Shown: one piece after another, positions 42,936-56,064 of the stretch | Layout: each line of letters opens with the position of its first letter | Numbering within the stretch: the first letter of the stretch is position 1 | DNA from: Plumapathes pennacea | Taxonomy: Eukaryota > Cnidaria > Anthozoa > Antipatharia > Myriopathidae | Assembly: GCA_964036295.1 (NCBI GenBank) | Contig: OZ038463.1 | Coordinates: 5,509,274 to 5,573,273 of the forward strand | Length of the DNA stretch: 64,000 nt | Direction: 5' to 3' | Made by a program: the position numbers and the translations under genes | The notes under the pieces: model-generated | Databases searched by the model: none | Seen by the model: the letters and a program-made list of their open reading frames with translations, nothing else | Told to the model about the DNA's origin: nothing

Positions 42936-43791
42936 ACCTCTCGAGTGTTCTTTCAAATTATCGCGTGCTTCTGATAACTCAACACTCTGCCGGATGCGTG
43001 CTCTATTCCTTCCATAATTAGTTCTCACAGACACATATGACTCTGTTGGTTACTAAGCTAAGGGTAAGATCTATAAATTAGAGACCCCTGTTATTCTCAG
43101 CGGTTCCGTTTCATTTGCTTCAGCATAGTTTTCTTTGGTTCATTCAGGTATTGAAACAAAAATCAGCTAGGCATAATAGACTCGACTAGCAATTCAAGTG
43201 AGAGAATGACCTCTTCTACCGCAAGAATGCATGCAGTCCTAAATTAAGCTCCACCCATCAACAATTATTTACAAACGACTGAAGTTTTTGTCACACCATC
43301 AAAATCCCTCGTCCAACAACAATAATTCAGCGTCTGTTCAAAATCACATTTACAAAGATTCTGCAGAAATTCTCATGGTTCGCGATGAAGCGTACCAAAT
43401 TTACAGCAAACCTTCTTGTCTTCTTATATCAGCTGAGTGTACGATGTGCCAATTCACTGACATTGCACGGTGCCACCATTTTGGATTCAAAGCAAGGCTT
43501 ATCTGACACGAAATTTGCCAGACATGAAACAAGAGAGTCAGGCGTTTCCCAGAGTTTCATAATTCCAAAGGTAAACCCTCTCAGAAGAGCCTCGCTTTAA
43601 AGCCAGTTTCCGTACTTTACGACGACACCATCGTGTACATCGATCGGTCGACAAGAGGGACTTGAAGATCCCATAGCTAACAAGATACTTCAAAGCACAA
43701 TGATGGTTGTAGTTGCCATACAAAGATACAAACGTTTTTTTTTTTAGTTTTTGCTGCCGACGATAGGAGGCAGCGACACTAATCCTGCTTT

Positions 43792-43903
43792 GTGACTCAA
43801 CTCATGGATGTCGGTCTGGATGATCAGTCATGTGACAACTGACGTTGCTGTTTGTGACTCGACTCACGGATGTCGGTCTGGATGATCAGTCATGTGACAA
43901 CTG
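43792..43903. repeat. 62-bp tandem duplication
   Basis: Two units (43792-43853 and 43854-43903 onward) share GATGTCGGTCTGGATGATCA and GTCATGTGACAACTGA. Confidence 0.9.
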
Positions 43904-44639
43904 ATGGCCAATTGAACGTAGACATAATGCTCAGGGGACCGTGAGAGTGTTTTTCTCCGACGTCACTCGAAAGTCGAAGCAAGGACTTTTTGAGTGTTCC
44001 TTCGTTGTAACGAATCGAGTATAGAAGTGAAACATCGCCTGATCTTCCTGATGATCTCTGCCAAACAACAACACGTTACATTCGCGATGTACCGGCTACA
44101 AACGGTATGTCTTTCGTGTCAATGCATGTGCCCCTCAATGTTTATCTGTTTCATCATTTGGCTTTACATTTGGTGACCCATGTGAGTAAAAAAAAAAAAT
44201 AAACTGCACTCTGACTTGAGATAACAATTTGTTTTTGTCGTTAACGCTCGTTTCTTCGCTGTTAGTCGAGTCATACCGCGTTGCGTTACTCACGATTAAA
44301 TACATGTTGCGAGGCGTCAATCACGGGCATTCACTGCTGGCAATCCATTTCTTGTGCAAAATTCAAAGCAGTGTGGACACATGTATTTTGTGTGGAACGA
44401 TTTATCGAGGCCCACGAGGTTTGTGTACATTTTACGCTGTTGACACTTCTTGAAACCAAAACCTGATCCTACCTGTCAAAGCAAAGGAATGTCGTGGGAA
44501 AATTACGCAGTTTTCATGTCCGTACAGCCCGTAGACCCAGGGAAACTCAAAACAATCAAACCAAGTCATTGTACTCGGTGGCTTTTGAGCCTACTCAGAG
44601 CCGATCGATGGAAATGTGTACATGTTTTTATCCATTTTG

Positions 44640-44740
44640 CGCGCGCCAAGAACGCCTGAAGCAGGCTCGAAAATATAAAACCGAATCGTAAAAATACGCC
44701 GCCGCATTGCACTCCTTCCCGTGTAATAACCTCTTTGGAG
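44640..44740. repeat. Dispersed repeat fragment shared (inverted) with about 58200-58300
   Basis: Both contain CTTCCCGTGTAATAACCTCTTTG (in inverse sense at 58.2 kb) next to an A/T-rich AATAT(A)AAACC segment. Confidence 0.5.
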
Positions 44741-44844
44741 CAACTATAGAATACCCGGCCACTTATTAATTTTAAGGGACAACTATAGAATACCGACACA
44801 TGCAAAGTCGACACTTTGTTATTTTCCACTGTTCCTGTTACTTA

Positions 44845-45031
44845 TTAACCCTTTCACTCCCAAGTTCAAAATGCAGATTTTACCAACCTTATGTAGCGAG
44901 AGTTGATAATTCAATCATGTTTAATCTGAGCAAGTTATTAAAAGCCAAGTTCTGCTGCTTGTATGATATATTTCTGCTAAGAAACTAAAGGAGAAAATTG
45001 AAGTTAATCACTCTTGGGAGTGAAAGGGTTA
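44845..45031. mobile_element. MITE, family A, best preserved copy
   Basis: Ends TTAACCCTTTCACTCCCAAG and CTTGGGAGTGAAAGGGTTA are inverted repeats. Internal sequence matches the 1244 and 23712 copies. Confidence 0.85.
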
Positions 45032-48000
45032 TTGAATGTAGTAACTTGTTGAAATGAAATGAAAATCTTTTCATATTTAGCACTTATCTTAACAAATGGC
45101 AGCATTTCACTTCTATTACTTCTATTATCCTAGTTTATTTTTTATTTTTATCAATTGCTTCGACCAGATAATTGAAGAAATATGGATTACTTACCGCGTT
45201 CTTAACAGGACGTCAAACACCCGACTTTCGCGTTCTGGACGTGAGCATGACGCGGCACAAGTTAGAGCACGCATGTGCAATGACTAAGGCCGACAATTTA
45301 TTTCCGGCGGCGTCTTACAGCTGTCGCCTCGTCGGATCTTAAAGTCCCTAATTGTATGACGACAGTCGTACTTGTATCGCAAACGTCAACTTACGAAAGT
45401 GAATTCTCGGCTCAACTCCCGTACTCGTTTTACAGCGGTTGGGAGGCAACCAGAATTTGATTGTGGAACTTCGATAATTAAGAAGTAAACTTGGGAGTGC
45501 ACAGTGACGGGAATACTTCACCGAGTGACTCAGCTGTTTTTCAGACTTATTGAGTGGGTGCGAAACAGTCAGATTACTTAATACTATATTTCCTTTAAGA
45601 ATTGTACTTGCTGTGTGGCACTCCGGGGTAATGACATGCTGCGGTAGTGCTTGCCCTTTGCTTTTGACGGTGTCAGACGGTATGTGACCTGAAAGGATGC
45701 CGGCACTTCCCGTACTCAATACTAAGGGGAGTTTCGTAAGCTAGACAGCTGCCAAGTTGCTCAGCCGTTGAAATGTCAGCATTCAATATATTACGTGCTT
45801 GTAACTTGAGATTCTTTTGCGTCCAAATTGGCGCATACTTTTCCCATATTTGAAGTGTTCACGAAAACCCGTTCGTGATTGAGACCCAGTAGTGAGCAAC
45901 TTAGGAGCCTGTTGTGGATACACAGTGTTCCTTTCCTTCTGACTCCATCTTGGGCAGAAAAGTAACTTGTTAGGAGGTATACCGATCGGCACATTAGGTA
46001 TGAGTATATTTTATCTCTATATTTTGGTTAATGGCGCGCTTCACGATATACAAAGTAACATGCCGCTGTGCGAATATTATAGTTAAGAAAGTTGTGAAAA
46101 TCAAAGTATTTTGAAATAAGCTCCCAGCTTGCGCTAAGCGGATCATATGTGAAGCCTTTCCTTCGTTGCAAAAACGAGTAGTATATTGAAAACGGTTTGA
46201 TCCTCTTGTGCATTTTTCTATCACGAAAGTCGAACAGCTCAGGGTAGAAGTCAGTTACGTTTTACAGTGAAGGGTTTTTAAGAGTAACGCATCTCAGCCA
46301 AGAAACAATCCTCCGTTTACTGAGGTTTTTATTCATAATTGAGGATTTTGACACCATAAGTTTTATAAACGGAAAACACAATGGGGTATGCATGCAAATC
46401 AGACAAGCACTTGAAATTTACTTATCATTATCAAGAAAGTCGAAATGAGATGTCTGTTCAACTTATATTTCAACTCCCTATATACCCTCTGTATCTTATA
46501 TCATCACGATATTCCTATTTGCTTTAATACTTAGTTTGTTTTTTCTTTTCTGGCTTTTTCCTCTTCCTTCTCGTTCCTTTTGAACTGTGACTTACAATAC
46601 AAGAATAATATGAACAATGTAAGAATATCACACCATGCAAGACTAAATACGGCTTATCAAAAGGCATGAATCAAATTCAGGGGCCATGATGACAAGTCCA
46701 ACTCAGCACCTAGTTTAGCTTGAACAGGCAACCGCCCAAAATAATTATGAATAAAACACTGCATCTTAAATTAGATATTTCAACCCGGTTTTTGGCTGTC
46801 AGGTTTTACTCCGTTCGCACACGCAACACAAATAATAATGCATTCATCGAGAGCTTTTGAGTGGTCACACTTTTGACAGCGAACGGGTTGAAAAACAGGA
46901 CGACAAAGCATAAATAATGTCTGCACGTAATAAATTGACCTGGACGCACATTAATATGCATTAAAAATATAATACTGCATTATTCGCGTCACTTGTCACT
47001 ACGCGGAATCTGGAGACTTCCACAACAGGCGGTATGTTGCAGCTATGTTCTGAACGTGTCGGTATTAGAAAAATACAACACCAAGCCAAAGTTCAGACAG
47101 ATGATCAGTTACATATAGCTTACAAATGGCACATGAGTGACCTAAATGTGAAGGTTTCTACTTTGTTAGACGAGCCCATGTATTGTGGCACGAGATGCAA
47201 CGAGGAACTAATGCATGTGCCTCAGAGGTAGATTAACTTACTGCAATACACAAAAGTTTAAAAGTTAGTTGGGGCGCGCGTAATAGTCATGAAGTTAAGC
47301 AGACCAGAGTAGACATACTAAACTGTTTTCAGCAGTAACTGCCAACGCTCTTCATGGCTTGGCTTCTGAGAGACCGTCCGTTTTTGGAAAGATTTGAGAG
47401 GATAATCTTTAAAATTGTGTAATTACAACTGAAGCATCAATATCAGTGCCGTTGATCTAAAAAGTTATATAATGCCACAACAATGGATTGGAGGAAATGT
47501 CTCAGACAGAATATTCCACACTAAAAGATGTTGGCGCAGCAAAGCTAACAATATTTTCGAATAGCACCTGCTGAGAAGTGCTATGTTCAAGGTATTTTAA
47601 AACTTCATCAGCAGCACTATGTCATTGCTTGAAGGGTTGACGCTCTAGATACTTTAAGTAGGACAAGAGGATGATCACCAAAGTGCTGCAGTTCAACAGA
47701 TTAAAAGCCGGAAAATGACTAGACCGATCGGGTTTTAAATTAAATAGAGACGGTGCTTCTGAGAGACCATGATAAAAATGATTTTTTTCCCATTACTATG
47801 GATATTTCTGTGCCCAGAAATTGCTCGAGAACGTGGTCGAGGGCTGATCTGCAAAAATTTCACGCGCGTAGCTCTTAGCTTGGAGTTGCGCAGAGAGGGA
47901 GCCAAGATGAAAGAGCCTGGGAACAAAGTTGGGAGTTGCGAAGGCGTTCTCACGCTTACAGAAGAAGCCAATATTTTTGAGAAACTGCTGTTGATTCTGA

Positions 48001-50650
48001 AGTGCAAAGTGTTTTCGTTGCAAGCACGTCTGTATAGCTGCCAAATGCGCACTTTCAAATATCTATACGGAGTTTCTTAGTCTAGTTACAAAATTTCTCA
48101 AATCATTGGCTTGCCCTATCGTCATTTTAATTAAAAAAAAAAACAAATCAGTCCGCCATATTATTATAGGTAACAGCATTTTTCAAGGAGTTTTGCTTTT
48201 CAAAATTAGAATGATAAAAAAGAACGTAAAGGTGTCCAGCAACTGAACACTGTAATTTTTTCCAACTTTAGTGTTCGCAATTATTTAAATTTCAAACGTT
48301 ACAAAAGAACAATACATACAATACATAACGGACTATATATAACTGACTATACAAACGTTAGAAAGGGGCCATAAACATTTACATTTTTATAATGAATATA
48401 AAAAAATATATAAGAAAACAATGTTAATTGCAAGTATTGAACGCTAAATGCCGTCCTATATTAGAAGTTCACATGACATTTTTGACAAATTCGACAGCAC
48501 ATCGCGTCATTTTGAAATGTAAACTCCATATCCACTAGCAACGTAACTGAAGTTTAAACAACGTCAGGCTTTCAAACCATGGCTGCTCAGTTTCGAGTCA
48601 TGAGGATCCCCAACTTTCAAGCCGGGAGGACGAACCTAAGATAATTTTGCGAGATCTATCGTTCCTGAAGAAAACAGAGATTGAATATTAGTAGCAGTCA
48701 TGTCTTTATGGAAAAGCAAGTCTTCAAATGCTAATTATCTATATTGTTTGATAACAAGAGACCGAAACTAAGATAAAAATTGAACTGAATTCAGCTCAAT
48801 ATGAGGTACAACTGAGGTACAACTGAGGTACAACTGTTGTCCAGCGGAAGTAATTTCACTGTTACGCAGGTAATAACCAATTCAGCTCATTACATTTTTG
48901 AAGATATATTGCGTCTGTTTTTAGACTGAATTGTACGGTAGCTAAGATATTTACAGCTCATCAGTAAGAGCTCTTAAGAACCACATTGCTTCGATATAAA
49001 CGCGGTTCAATGGGTGCGCCTGCAAAATTTCTCGACTCCAAGCAGCTGGACGCGCCACCAGTGCGTGTTAGACCCCACAAATCAGCAGCCAGTATAAACT
49101 CTCTTGGTAAATTGTAGAATATGCTATTAATTCATGTCAATTTAATGAGCTGCTGCCCTCAGGATATTTTTCCTAGGATGGGTTGAAAACGTTGCCAATA
49201 CTGTGACGTCACCTACTTTTTTGCGCCAAGTTCTCAGGTTTTCAGGATGGAGCCAATGATATTTTGTGGGAACTTGGTCCAAATATGACGGACCACTAAT
49301 ACGAAGACTGTGCTCACTTTGTTTTTTTTTTTTCCTTCTTTTTTTCTCGATGACTCCAGACAAATATGAGCTATAGCTACTTACGGTTTGGTTATCATTT
49401 TTGTAGAACTTATACCTGATACGAATGCCGCCACTAGCTTAATTCAATTTTTTGAAGTAAGAGCACCGCATGAGATTCCGGAACGTACAAATAGTTCGGG
49501 ATTGTTCTATTTTTTCTTCTGGTGCATATTTGTTTTCTCATTTTTCCATGAATGAAAACTGGTCATCCTTTAGTTATCTTACAGAAATATAATCATATAA
49601 CGTTTTATAACTAAGTGAAATATCAGTCTCATATACATTTTTCGTGAATGGGATCAATTTTGACTCGTTTGAGTAGTCACGAATAAACTGCTAAGTACCA
49701 GAGGCATCGGCAGTTACAGTCGGGAAAATAACTAAAATTTGGCACAATTGGGTAGTTAAAGAAAACTAAAGATGTAATTTCAACGAGTACCGCTGTCGTC
49801 TTTTGGAATTTTATGCAACTGTGACAGTTATTGGTTTGGAGTTTTGCGTTCGTCTTCACGTGGTTCACCTTATTCTGTTCTTCCTTTACAAAGTCAGATT
49901 ATAATAATTTAAAGACCTCCTCTGAGAGAAGGAACTGATTAGTGTTAGGCTGCAAACATGCAATGCACTGTCATATCTAACACTCGAGTGGTAACTTTAT
50001 ATGAGAGACGTGATGTTATGAACAGTATGATGAGGTTATACTTTGACCCGTTCGTTTGCCGGCTTGTTTCCTGATTTTCCAATGTAAAAAGTACAAAGAG
50101 TGCAAACTTGCACAACAACAAAGTTAACAACTCGAACTTTTGAGAGTACGTCTCATTATTTTGAAAGGTTTGATGCTGCAAGATCACACATTAGCTCAGC
50201 CGCTCAATGGGTTATTTTGCCACCCCGTGCTGACCTGCATGTCTAACCAAGTTAAGCACTGTCGCGACTCGGCTGTTCAATTGACTGAGGAATTCACGTC
50301 CGGATTTCTTAAGAACTAGACTGGCCTTGCCAGTGAGCTCGCGGCGTGAGTTGGGTCGAGACCAGAATATAAAATGGATAGTAGGGGACAAGAGCGGAAC
50401 TCCCAAGAGAGACTTCCAATTTCTCACCATAAAAATATCACACAGTATAGAGAACTTGGCTTTTGACACCTTGCTCTTTTGACACCTTGATTAAACTAAA
50501 AATTATTATTACAACACTCATACACTTGCTTCTTAAAGGTTGAGCGACCCTGCATCTTGAGAATGCGTGACATATCTTTTTATGCACAATCGATTTTGAC
50601 AGTTTGACCTTGACTCATATTTCTAATCAGAGGCCACGATTAATCCAGCC
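45032..50650. other. Long stretch without a recognised gene
   Basis: About 5.6 kb, AT-rich. It contains a diverged, inverted fragment of MITE family A at about 50380-50475 (the best match is AACTCCCAAGAGAG and ACTTGGCTTTTGA) and a three-fold GAGGTACAACT repeat near 48803-48837. Short ORFs only; no domain or consistent splice pattern was seen. Long introns or regulatory DNA cannot be excluded. Confidence 0.45.
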
Positions 50651-51899
50651 TTCGCTTCACTACTTATGTGTTTTCTTTTCTTAACTCAATACGTTTCTTC
50701 TATCAGGCTTTCGAGTATTCGTGCTCTGTAACAAATATAAAATTGAAAGCGAGGAATGTCACACGAGAGATGTTTACAATATTATTGCGGTTTTGTTCAC
50801 AGTGTGTTCAGTCCATTTGTGACTGCAAACTCAATCCTCAGAATTATTTCGGTGTATTTTTCATTTCTGGTATTTAATGAACATTGCGAAACAAAGACTA
50901 CATGATCGAATGAAAGAAACACTTCAACAGGCAATGTACGATACGCAGAAGAATTTTATGAGGCAACAGATGTCATGTACAGAGTAAGGCATAAAGCGTC
51001 ATTGTTTTACGGCTAAAGCTCACCGTAGCTTTGGTTTCTGTTTTCGCCCTGTTATCTTCCCAAAAGTATTTCGTGTCGCCACAGAAAGTTTCGTCGGGAC
51101 TAAATACTTATCGGCGACAGAGATATTTGCAATACCCCAGAAGTACCATCAAACATTTGTTTACGGCTATTCTCAAAGCTTGTGCGGTGAACGCGAGCCA
51201 AAATCTTTTCCTAAAATCCAGTTTATCCATGCCTATTCCACAGAGCCAAATGGCGTTGAATTTGAATGGGATGCAGTTTACTTTTTCGCTTCACTACTTA
51301 TATGTTTTCTTTTATTAACTCAATACGTTTCTTTCTATCAGGCTTTCGAGTATTCGTGCTCTGTAACAAATATAAAATTGAAAGCGAGGAATGTCACACG
51401 AGAGATGTTTACAATATTATTGCGCTTTTGTTCACAGTGTGTTCAGTCCATTTGTGACTGCAAACTCAATCCTCAGAATTATTTCGGTGTATTTTTCATT
51501 TCTGGTATTCACTGACCATTGCGAAACAAAGACTACATGATCGAATGAAAGAAACACTTCAACAGGCAATGTACGATACGCAGAAGAATTTTATGAGGCA
51601 ACAGATGTCATGTACAGAGTAAAGCATAAAGCGTCATTGTTTTACGGCTAAAGCTCACCGTAGCTTTGGTTTCTGCTTTCGCCCTGTTATTTTCCCAAAA
51701 GTATTTCGTGTCGCCACAGAAAGTTTCGTCGGGACTAAATATTTATCGGCGACAGCGGTACCATCAAATATTTGTTTACGGCTATTCTCAAAGCTTCCGC
51801 GGTGAACGCGAGCCAAAATCGTTCCCGAAAATCCAGTTTATCCGTGCCTATTCCACAGAGCCAAATGGTGTTGAGTTTGGATGGGATGCAGTTAACTTT
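50651..51899. repeat. Two-copy tandem duplication, unit 634 bp
   Basis: Unit 1 is 50651-51284 and unit 2 is 51285-51899. They are very similar throughout, from TTCGCTTCACTACTTAT to GGGATGCAGTT, with only scattered substitutions and one deletion of about 20 bp in unit 2 (near 51755). In one frame unit 1 reads through the junction for about 110 codons. The text TEPNGVEFEWDAV and EREPKSFPKIQF recurs in each copy but matches no family I know. Possibly a decayed exon pair, possibly chance. Confidence 0.88.
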
Positions 51900-53917
51900 T
51901 ACACACAAGTAACGAGCAATTCACTGGCCACATCTCGAGTTGTTTAGCGAAGTCAATTACGTCATCGCCCAGCACGTGATAATATGAACCAATCACCGTG
52001 TGCTGATCCTCGACCCACAAAAAGGAAAAAAAAATAAATAAAAATCTCCATTTTTAAGCTCTCGTGGGCCCCAGGCCCCCGCGAGCAAAAAGCAATAACA
52101 CGACAGACTGGCACATGCAATTTTTCGGCTACGCGGACGCGGTATACGGGTTGGTCAGTTATGCATGCAATTGACCTCGTTTTTTGAACAATTTTACACT
52201 GCATACCGCGTACCACGTTGCCAGCCTTTTTCCAGTAATGATTTTAATGTGGTGGTGTATTCTGCAGTTGCTCCTTATACTTAATATGCAGTACACCGTA
52301 AACTGTATCCAAGACGCCCGGTTGCCGGTTGCCACTTGTATTTTACGATTTCTAAATCTCTCGCTTCTTTTCTTGAATACGGCCAACATAAATACGCCTA
52401 AATTATTTACTGACGGCCGACATGTCCGACCATACGTACTTTATGATATGATTATATTAATTTTATGCTTTTTAACTAGTTGTCTGCCAGTTCAGATAAT
52501 CCGATCAGTGTAATGACTCAGTATTATTAATTATGTCAACAATGAACTATGTATAAATTGACGCTCACTTCCCCTGTCATATGAGCTTATAGGTCAGACC
52601 ACAGCACCGGGGAAACTCCCCTGCTCTTTTCGAGAAGCCTGTGAGGTCTTTCCCCAATAATGGGTTTGTGAAGGTTAACTGCTTAACGTCCCCTCCCAAC
52701 GACACCGCGGAAATACGTTTTCCGGTCGTGTGGTCACCTTGCTTTGAGACAGCGGTTATTGAACAAAACCGTGTGGATTCAAGTGCAGATTTTTCAGTAA
52801 AATTTAACGCTCGTAAAATCTCAAGCCTTAGCCCAGAAACTCAATACTTGGACTCAATACTCAACTATAAGTTAGTTCAATGCATTTTCTATAACATAAG
52901 TTGTGGACAAGAAAAACGAGGCTTGCACACTGATGATGTGAAATTTTACCTCGAACCATGAGAAGTTAGATAGCCATGGCGACAAATGCTGACCAACGGA
53001 AGCGACGTCAATAATGTATTTACACGATTTCCCACCCAACGGTCGGTAGAAGAGAAATTCTTCGCACTTATCGATTCTCGTGAAAGCTATGCTGCGGCAC
53101 GTTATATTTGCCAAATTTGGGTAAGAATTAACGGACAGCTGGAAGCAAAGGGACACTACTTGACAACAAATCAACTGTGACTGCCAATACCAATGTAAAA
53201 AAAGTGGTTTAAGTGGGAACGAATACGTGTTTACTGTTCCTTTTCTGCATGGGATATTGTCAGTGAAAAACAGTAAAGCAAAGCCAAAAAATGTAACAAA
53301 TTTAATCAGAGACCCTTTATCGAGTAGTAGTTCCCGCGTGGTGATATAAATCTAATCATCAATTATCCCTTATACTGATTTGTTATTCGATATGGATAAC
53401 GGCCAGTTTCTCGTGTGAAACTCCCTATGGGCTCAGTTACATAAACAGCTAACGGTCCCTCTCCGGGCTTATGAATTTCTGGCTGATGCCCGGGATTTGA
53501 CGTCAATCCGGATCTGAGTTTTTAGTTTGCGGCTAATGATTGAAACTAATCTTCGAATTCAAACTAAATATTTGGACAAATCAGTTATACGAGTTTTAAT
53601 TAATAAACATTACCTCAGTTGTTATATTTCTTTTGTGCTTAGATGCTTAGGATGGATTCAGATTGAACTGCACAGTAATACGTCTATTCTGCCATCTTGG
53701 ATTCTACAATTTCACGGATGCACCAACGCTCACTCGTTATCAGTCTCTGAGTACACTACAGCAATGTGTATACACATGAGTCATTTATTTCTTGGTCGAA
53801 TACGTTTATGTATAGGCAAAACCCTATTAAAAACACCGTTATACGTGAGCACTCCAGGGAACTCTACTCCATTTCTTTTATTGCTCGGAATTCTTTTTTA
53901 GAAAGAAGCAGATTAAA
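51900..53917. other. Upstream region of the TauE/SafE gene; no other gene recognised
   Basis: Several unrelated short ORFs. Any 5' UTR exon or promoter of the transporter should lie here but was not pinned down. Confidence 0.4.
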
Positions 53918-54667
53918 ATGCAGGAAGAAACTCAGGCACCACGTCCCTCTCCAATGGAGAACGATCAGCATCAAACTGAAGTAAGTAAATATTTAAAAGT
54001 GAAATTACTGTTTGATGACATGCGCAATGCGTTATTCAGTTCTGTCGACTAGAAGTAGTCCTTTCCCTCTAAGATCGTACAATAGCGCGAGAAGAATGGG
54101 GCGAGACATTATTATTTCTTTGACTCTACTCTTTCCATGTATAGCTACTTCTACCCGATGGAAGCCAAAATAACAGTGTAAAACAAGAGAAGCCGAAGAG
54201 GTCAATGAAGGACTGGTTTCTAAAGTACTTTCTTGAGGGTAAATAATTTATATATATAATTGCTTTGTTTTTCCTTAGGATTAAAACTTAAACTTAAACA
54301 CAATTTTAAAAATTTTACTTTATTTTCCTGGACTGATTTTTTTTCTTTTTTTTAAAGCACTAACAGTAATTTAACTCCCTTAAAACAACAGGCCAAGCGC
54401 TGAGTGCAACTCAGACTAAAGCATTGGAGGAACTCACTCGCCATGCTCCGTGGCATAAGAAAATGTTGGTACAGCACCGAAGACTTATGGGTCTTGCAAT
54501 CCCTTTCGTATTCTTCCACGTGATTTGGTGGAGCTGTGCGTTCAAGCACAACTTCTGGCAATACTTTCCTGACAAGTACTTCATGTCTATCACCATGATG
54601 TTTGGGTCAATAGTAGCAGGTACCATACTGAATAACACTACTATTACTACTACTACTACTACTATTA

Positions 54668-54699
<32 letters not shown>

Positions 54700-56023
54700 G
54701 AGTGATTTCAATAAACCCGTGAAACAGATACTACACTATTAGAGACTATTAGAGACACATACACACTCCAAGTAGATGTCAGACTATACGGCAATGGACT
54801 ATGTTTATTTGCCACCGAAAATTCTTCTTAAAACCCCTACACAAAACTCACAGTAAACTAGACTCTTGCCCATCTAATGTTAGGAAACAATGTGGGCACT
54901 TGATTGGCGTGTTGAGCTGTGCGAGAGGAGCCTAGAATTGTCATTTTCCGCGTAATTTGCAAACATCGCCAGAAATTTCAGACATCCGGTTGCGCCATCT
55001 CGGAAGAGGCATCAGGTTTCACGCTGACAGCCGCTCAAGAAATAACAAAGAAATGTATGGGATCTGATAATAAATTGCGCTTTTCGCTTAACTGAAGCAC
55101 GTTCGTAAAAATGTCTGGGCAGCATTCGGAAGAGGAAAGCTTCCTAAACACAACAGTACAAAAAATATTTATCTCCAGTAAAATTCGATGTGTACTTTTT
55201 TGAATTTAAAATTTCGGCCGACGTAAGAAGGGATTGATAGCAGAATACGCTCAAAACCGGCTACTGTCACTTTTTAAGCTGCATTTAATACAAGAACCTT
55301 GGGTACAACGCAAAATGTCTACCCCGTACCTGATTGTCGAAGGATTGAACATCTCCTGTAAAGCCTCAGTCAGTCGCCTGGAGCAAATTCGATGTGTACT
55401 TTTTGTGTTTGAATTTGCAGTTCAAAGCCAGCCATGGCGAATACCTCCCGTGAAATACGCTGACTTCGGATGTTGATATTTTGGGCTGGGAAGCTCCAAA
55501 TCGCATGAAAATTGTACCAAACAAAAGCTAATTTCAACTAGGTCGTTCAGCGGCACGTCTCCTAAACGTAGCAGTCTCTTTTTGAACCGGAGAAACCCAT
55601 CCCTCCCCCACCCCACTGAGGCAAAGTACGTAACAATGTTGAATGTGTGAATGGCGCATGCTCATACCGCACGCCGCTGGGAAAGACCGGAAGCAATCGT
55701 GGACGCAAAATGTCCGGAATTTCTGGCGATGACTAATGAGCCTGCATGCACTACTGGCATTTGGTCGGTGAAAGGACAAAAAATTGCCTTGAGTTGACGT
55801 CGACTCGCATGTTTTTAGTGACATTCCGTAGATATGCCTTCAATATATTTGTATCGACGCGGACATTAACACTTGCTAGCTGTCGGATCGCGGCACTTCG
55901 GATATTCAATTTCCCAATATCGCGACATTTTGTTTCGAATCAAAGATATAGACAAAGACTCTCTACTAGATACTAGTACACCCTCACTAATAAAAACTGT
56001 TTCACGGGTTTATTGAAATCACT

Positions 56024-56064
<41 letters not shown>

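Noticed and set aside
43288-43620. Possible exons in ORFs at 43288-43600
   Set aside because: No domain, and no consistent acceptor/donor pair linking them to another exon.
52184-52513. A hydrophobic 109-codon ORF as a possible membrane protein
   Set aside because: No charged-flank topology, no family similarity and no splice or start context. AT-rich DNA readily gives Leu/Ile-rich frames.
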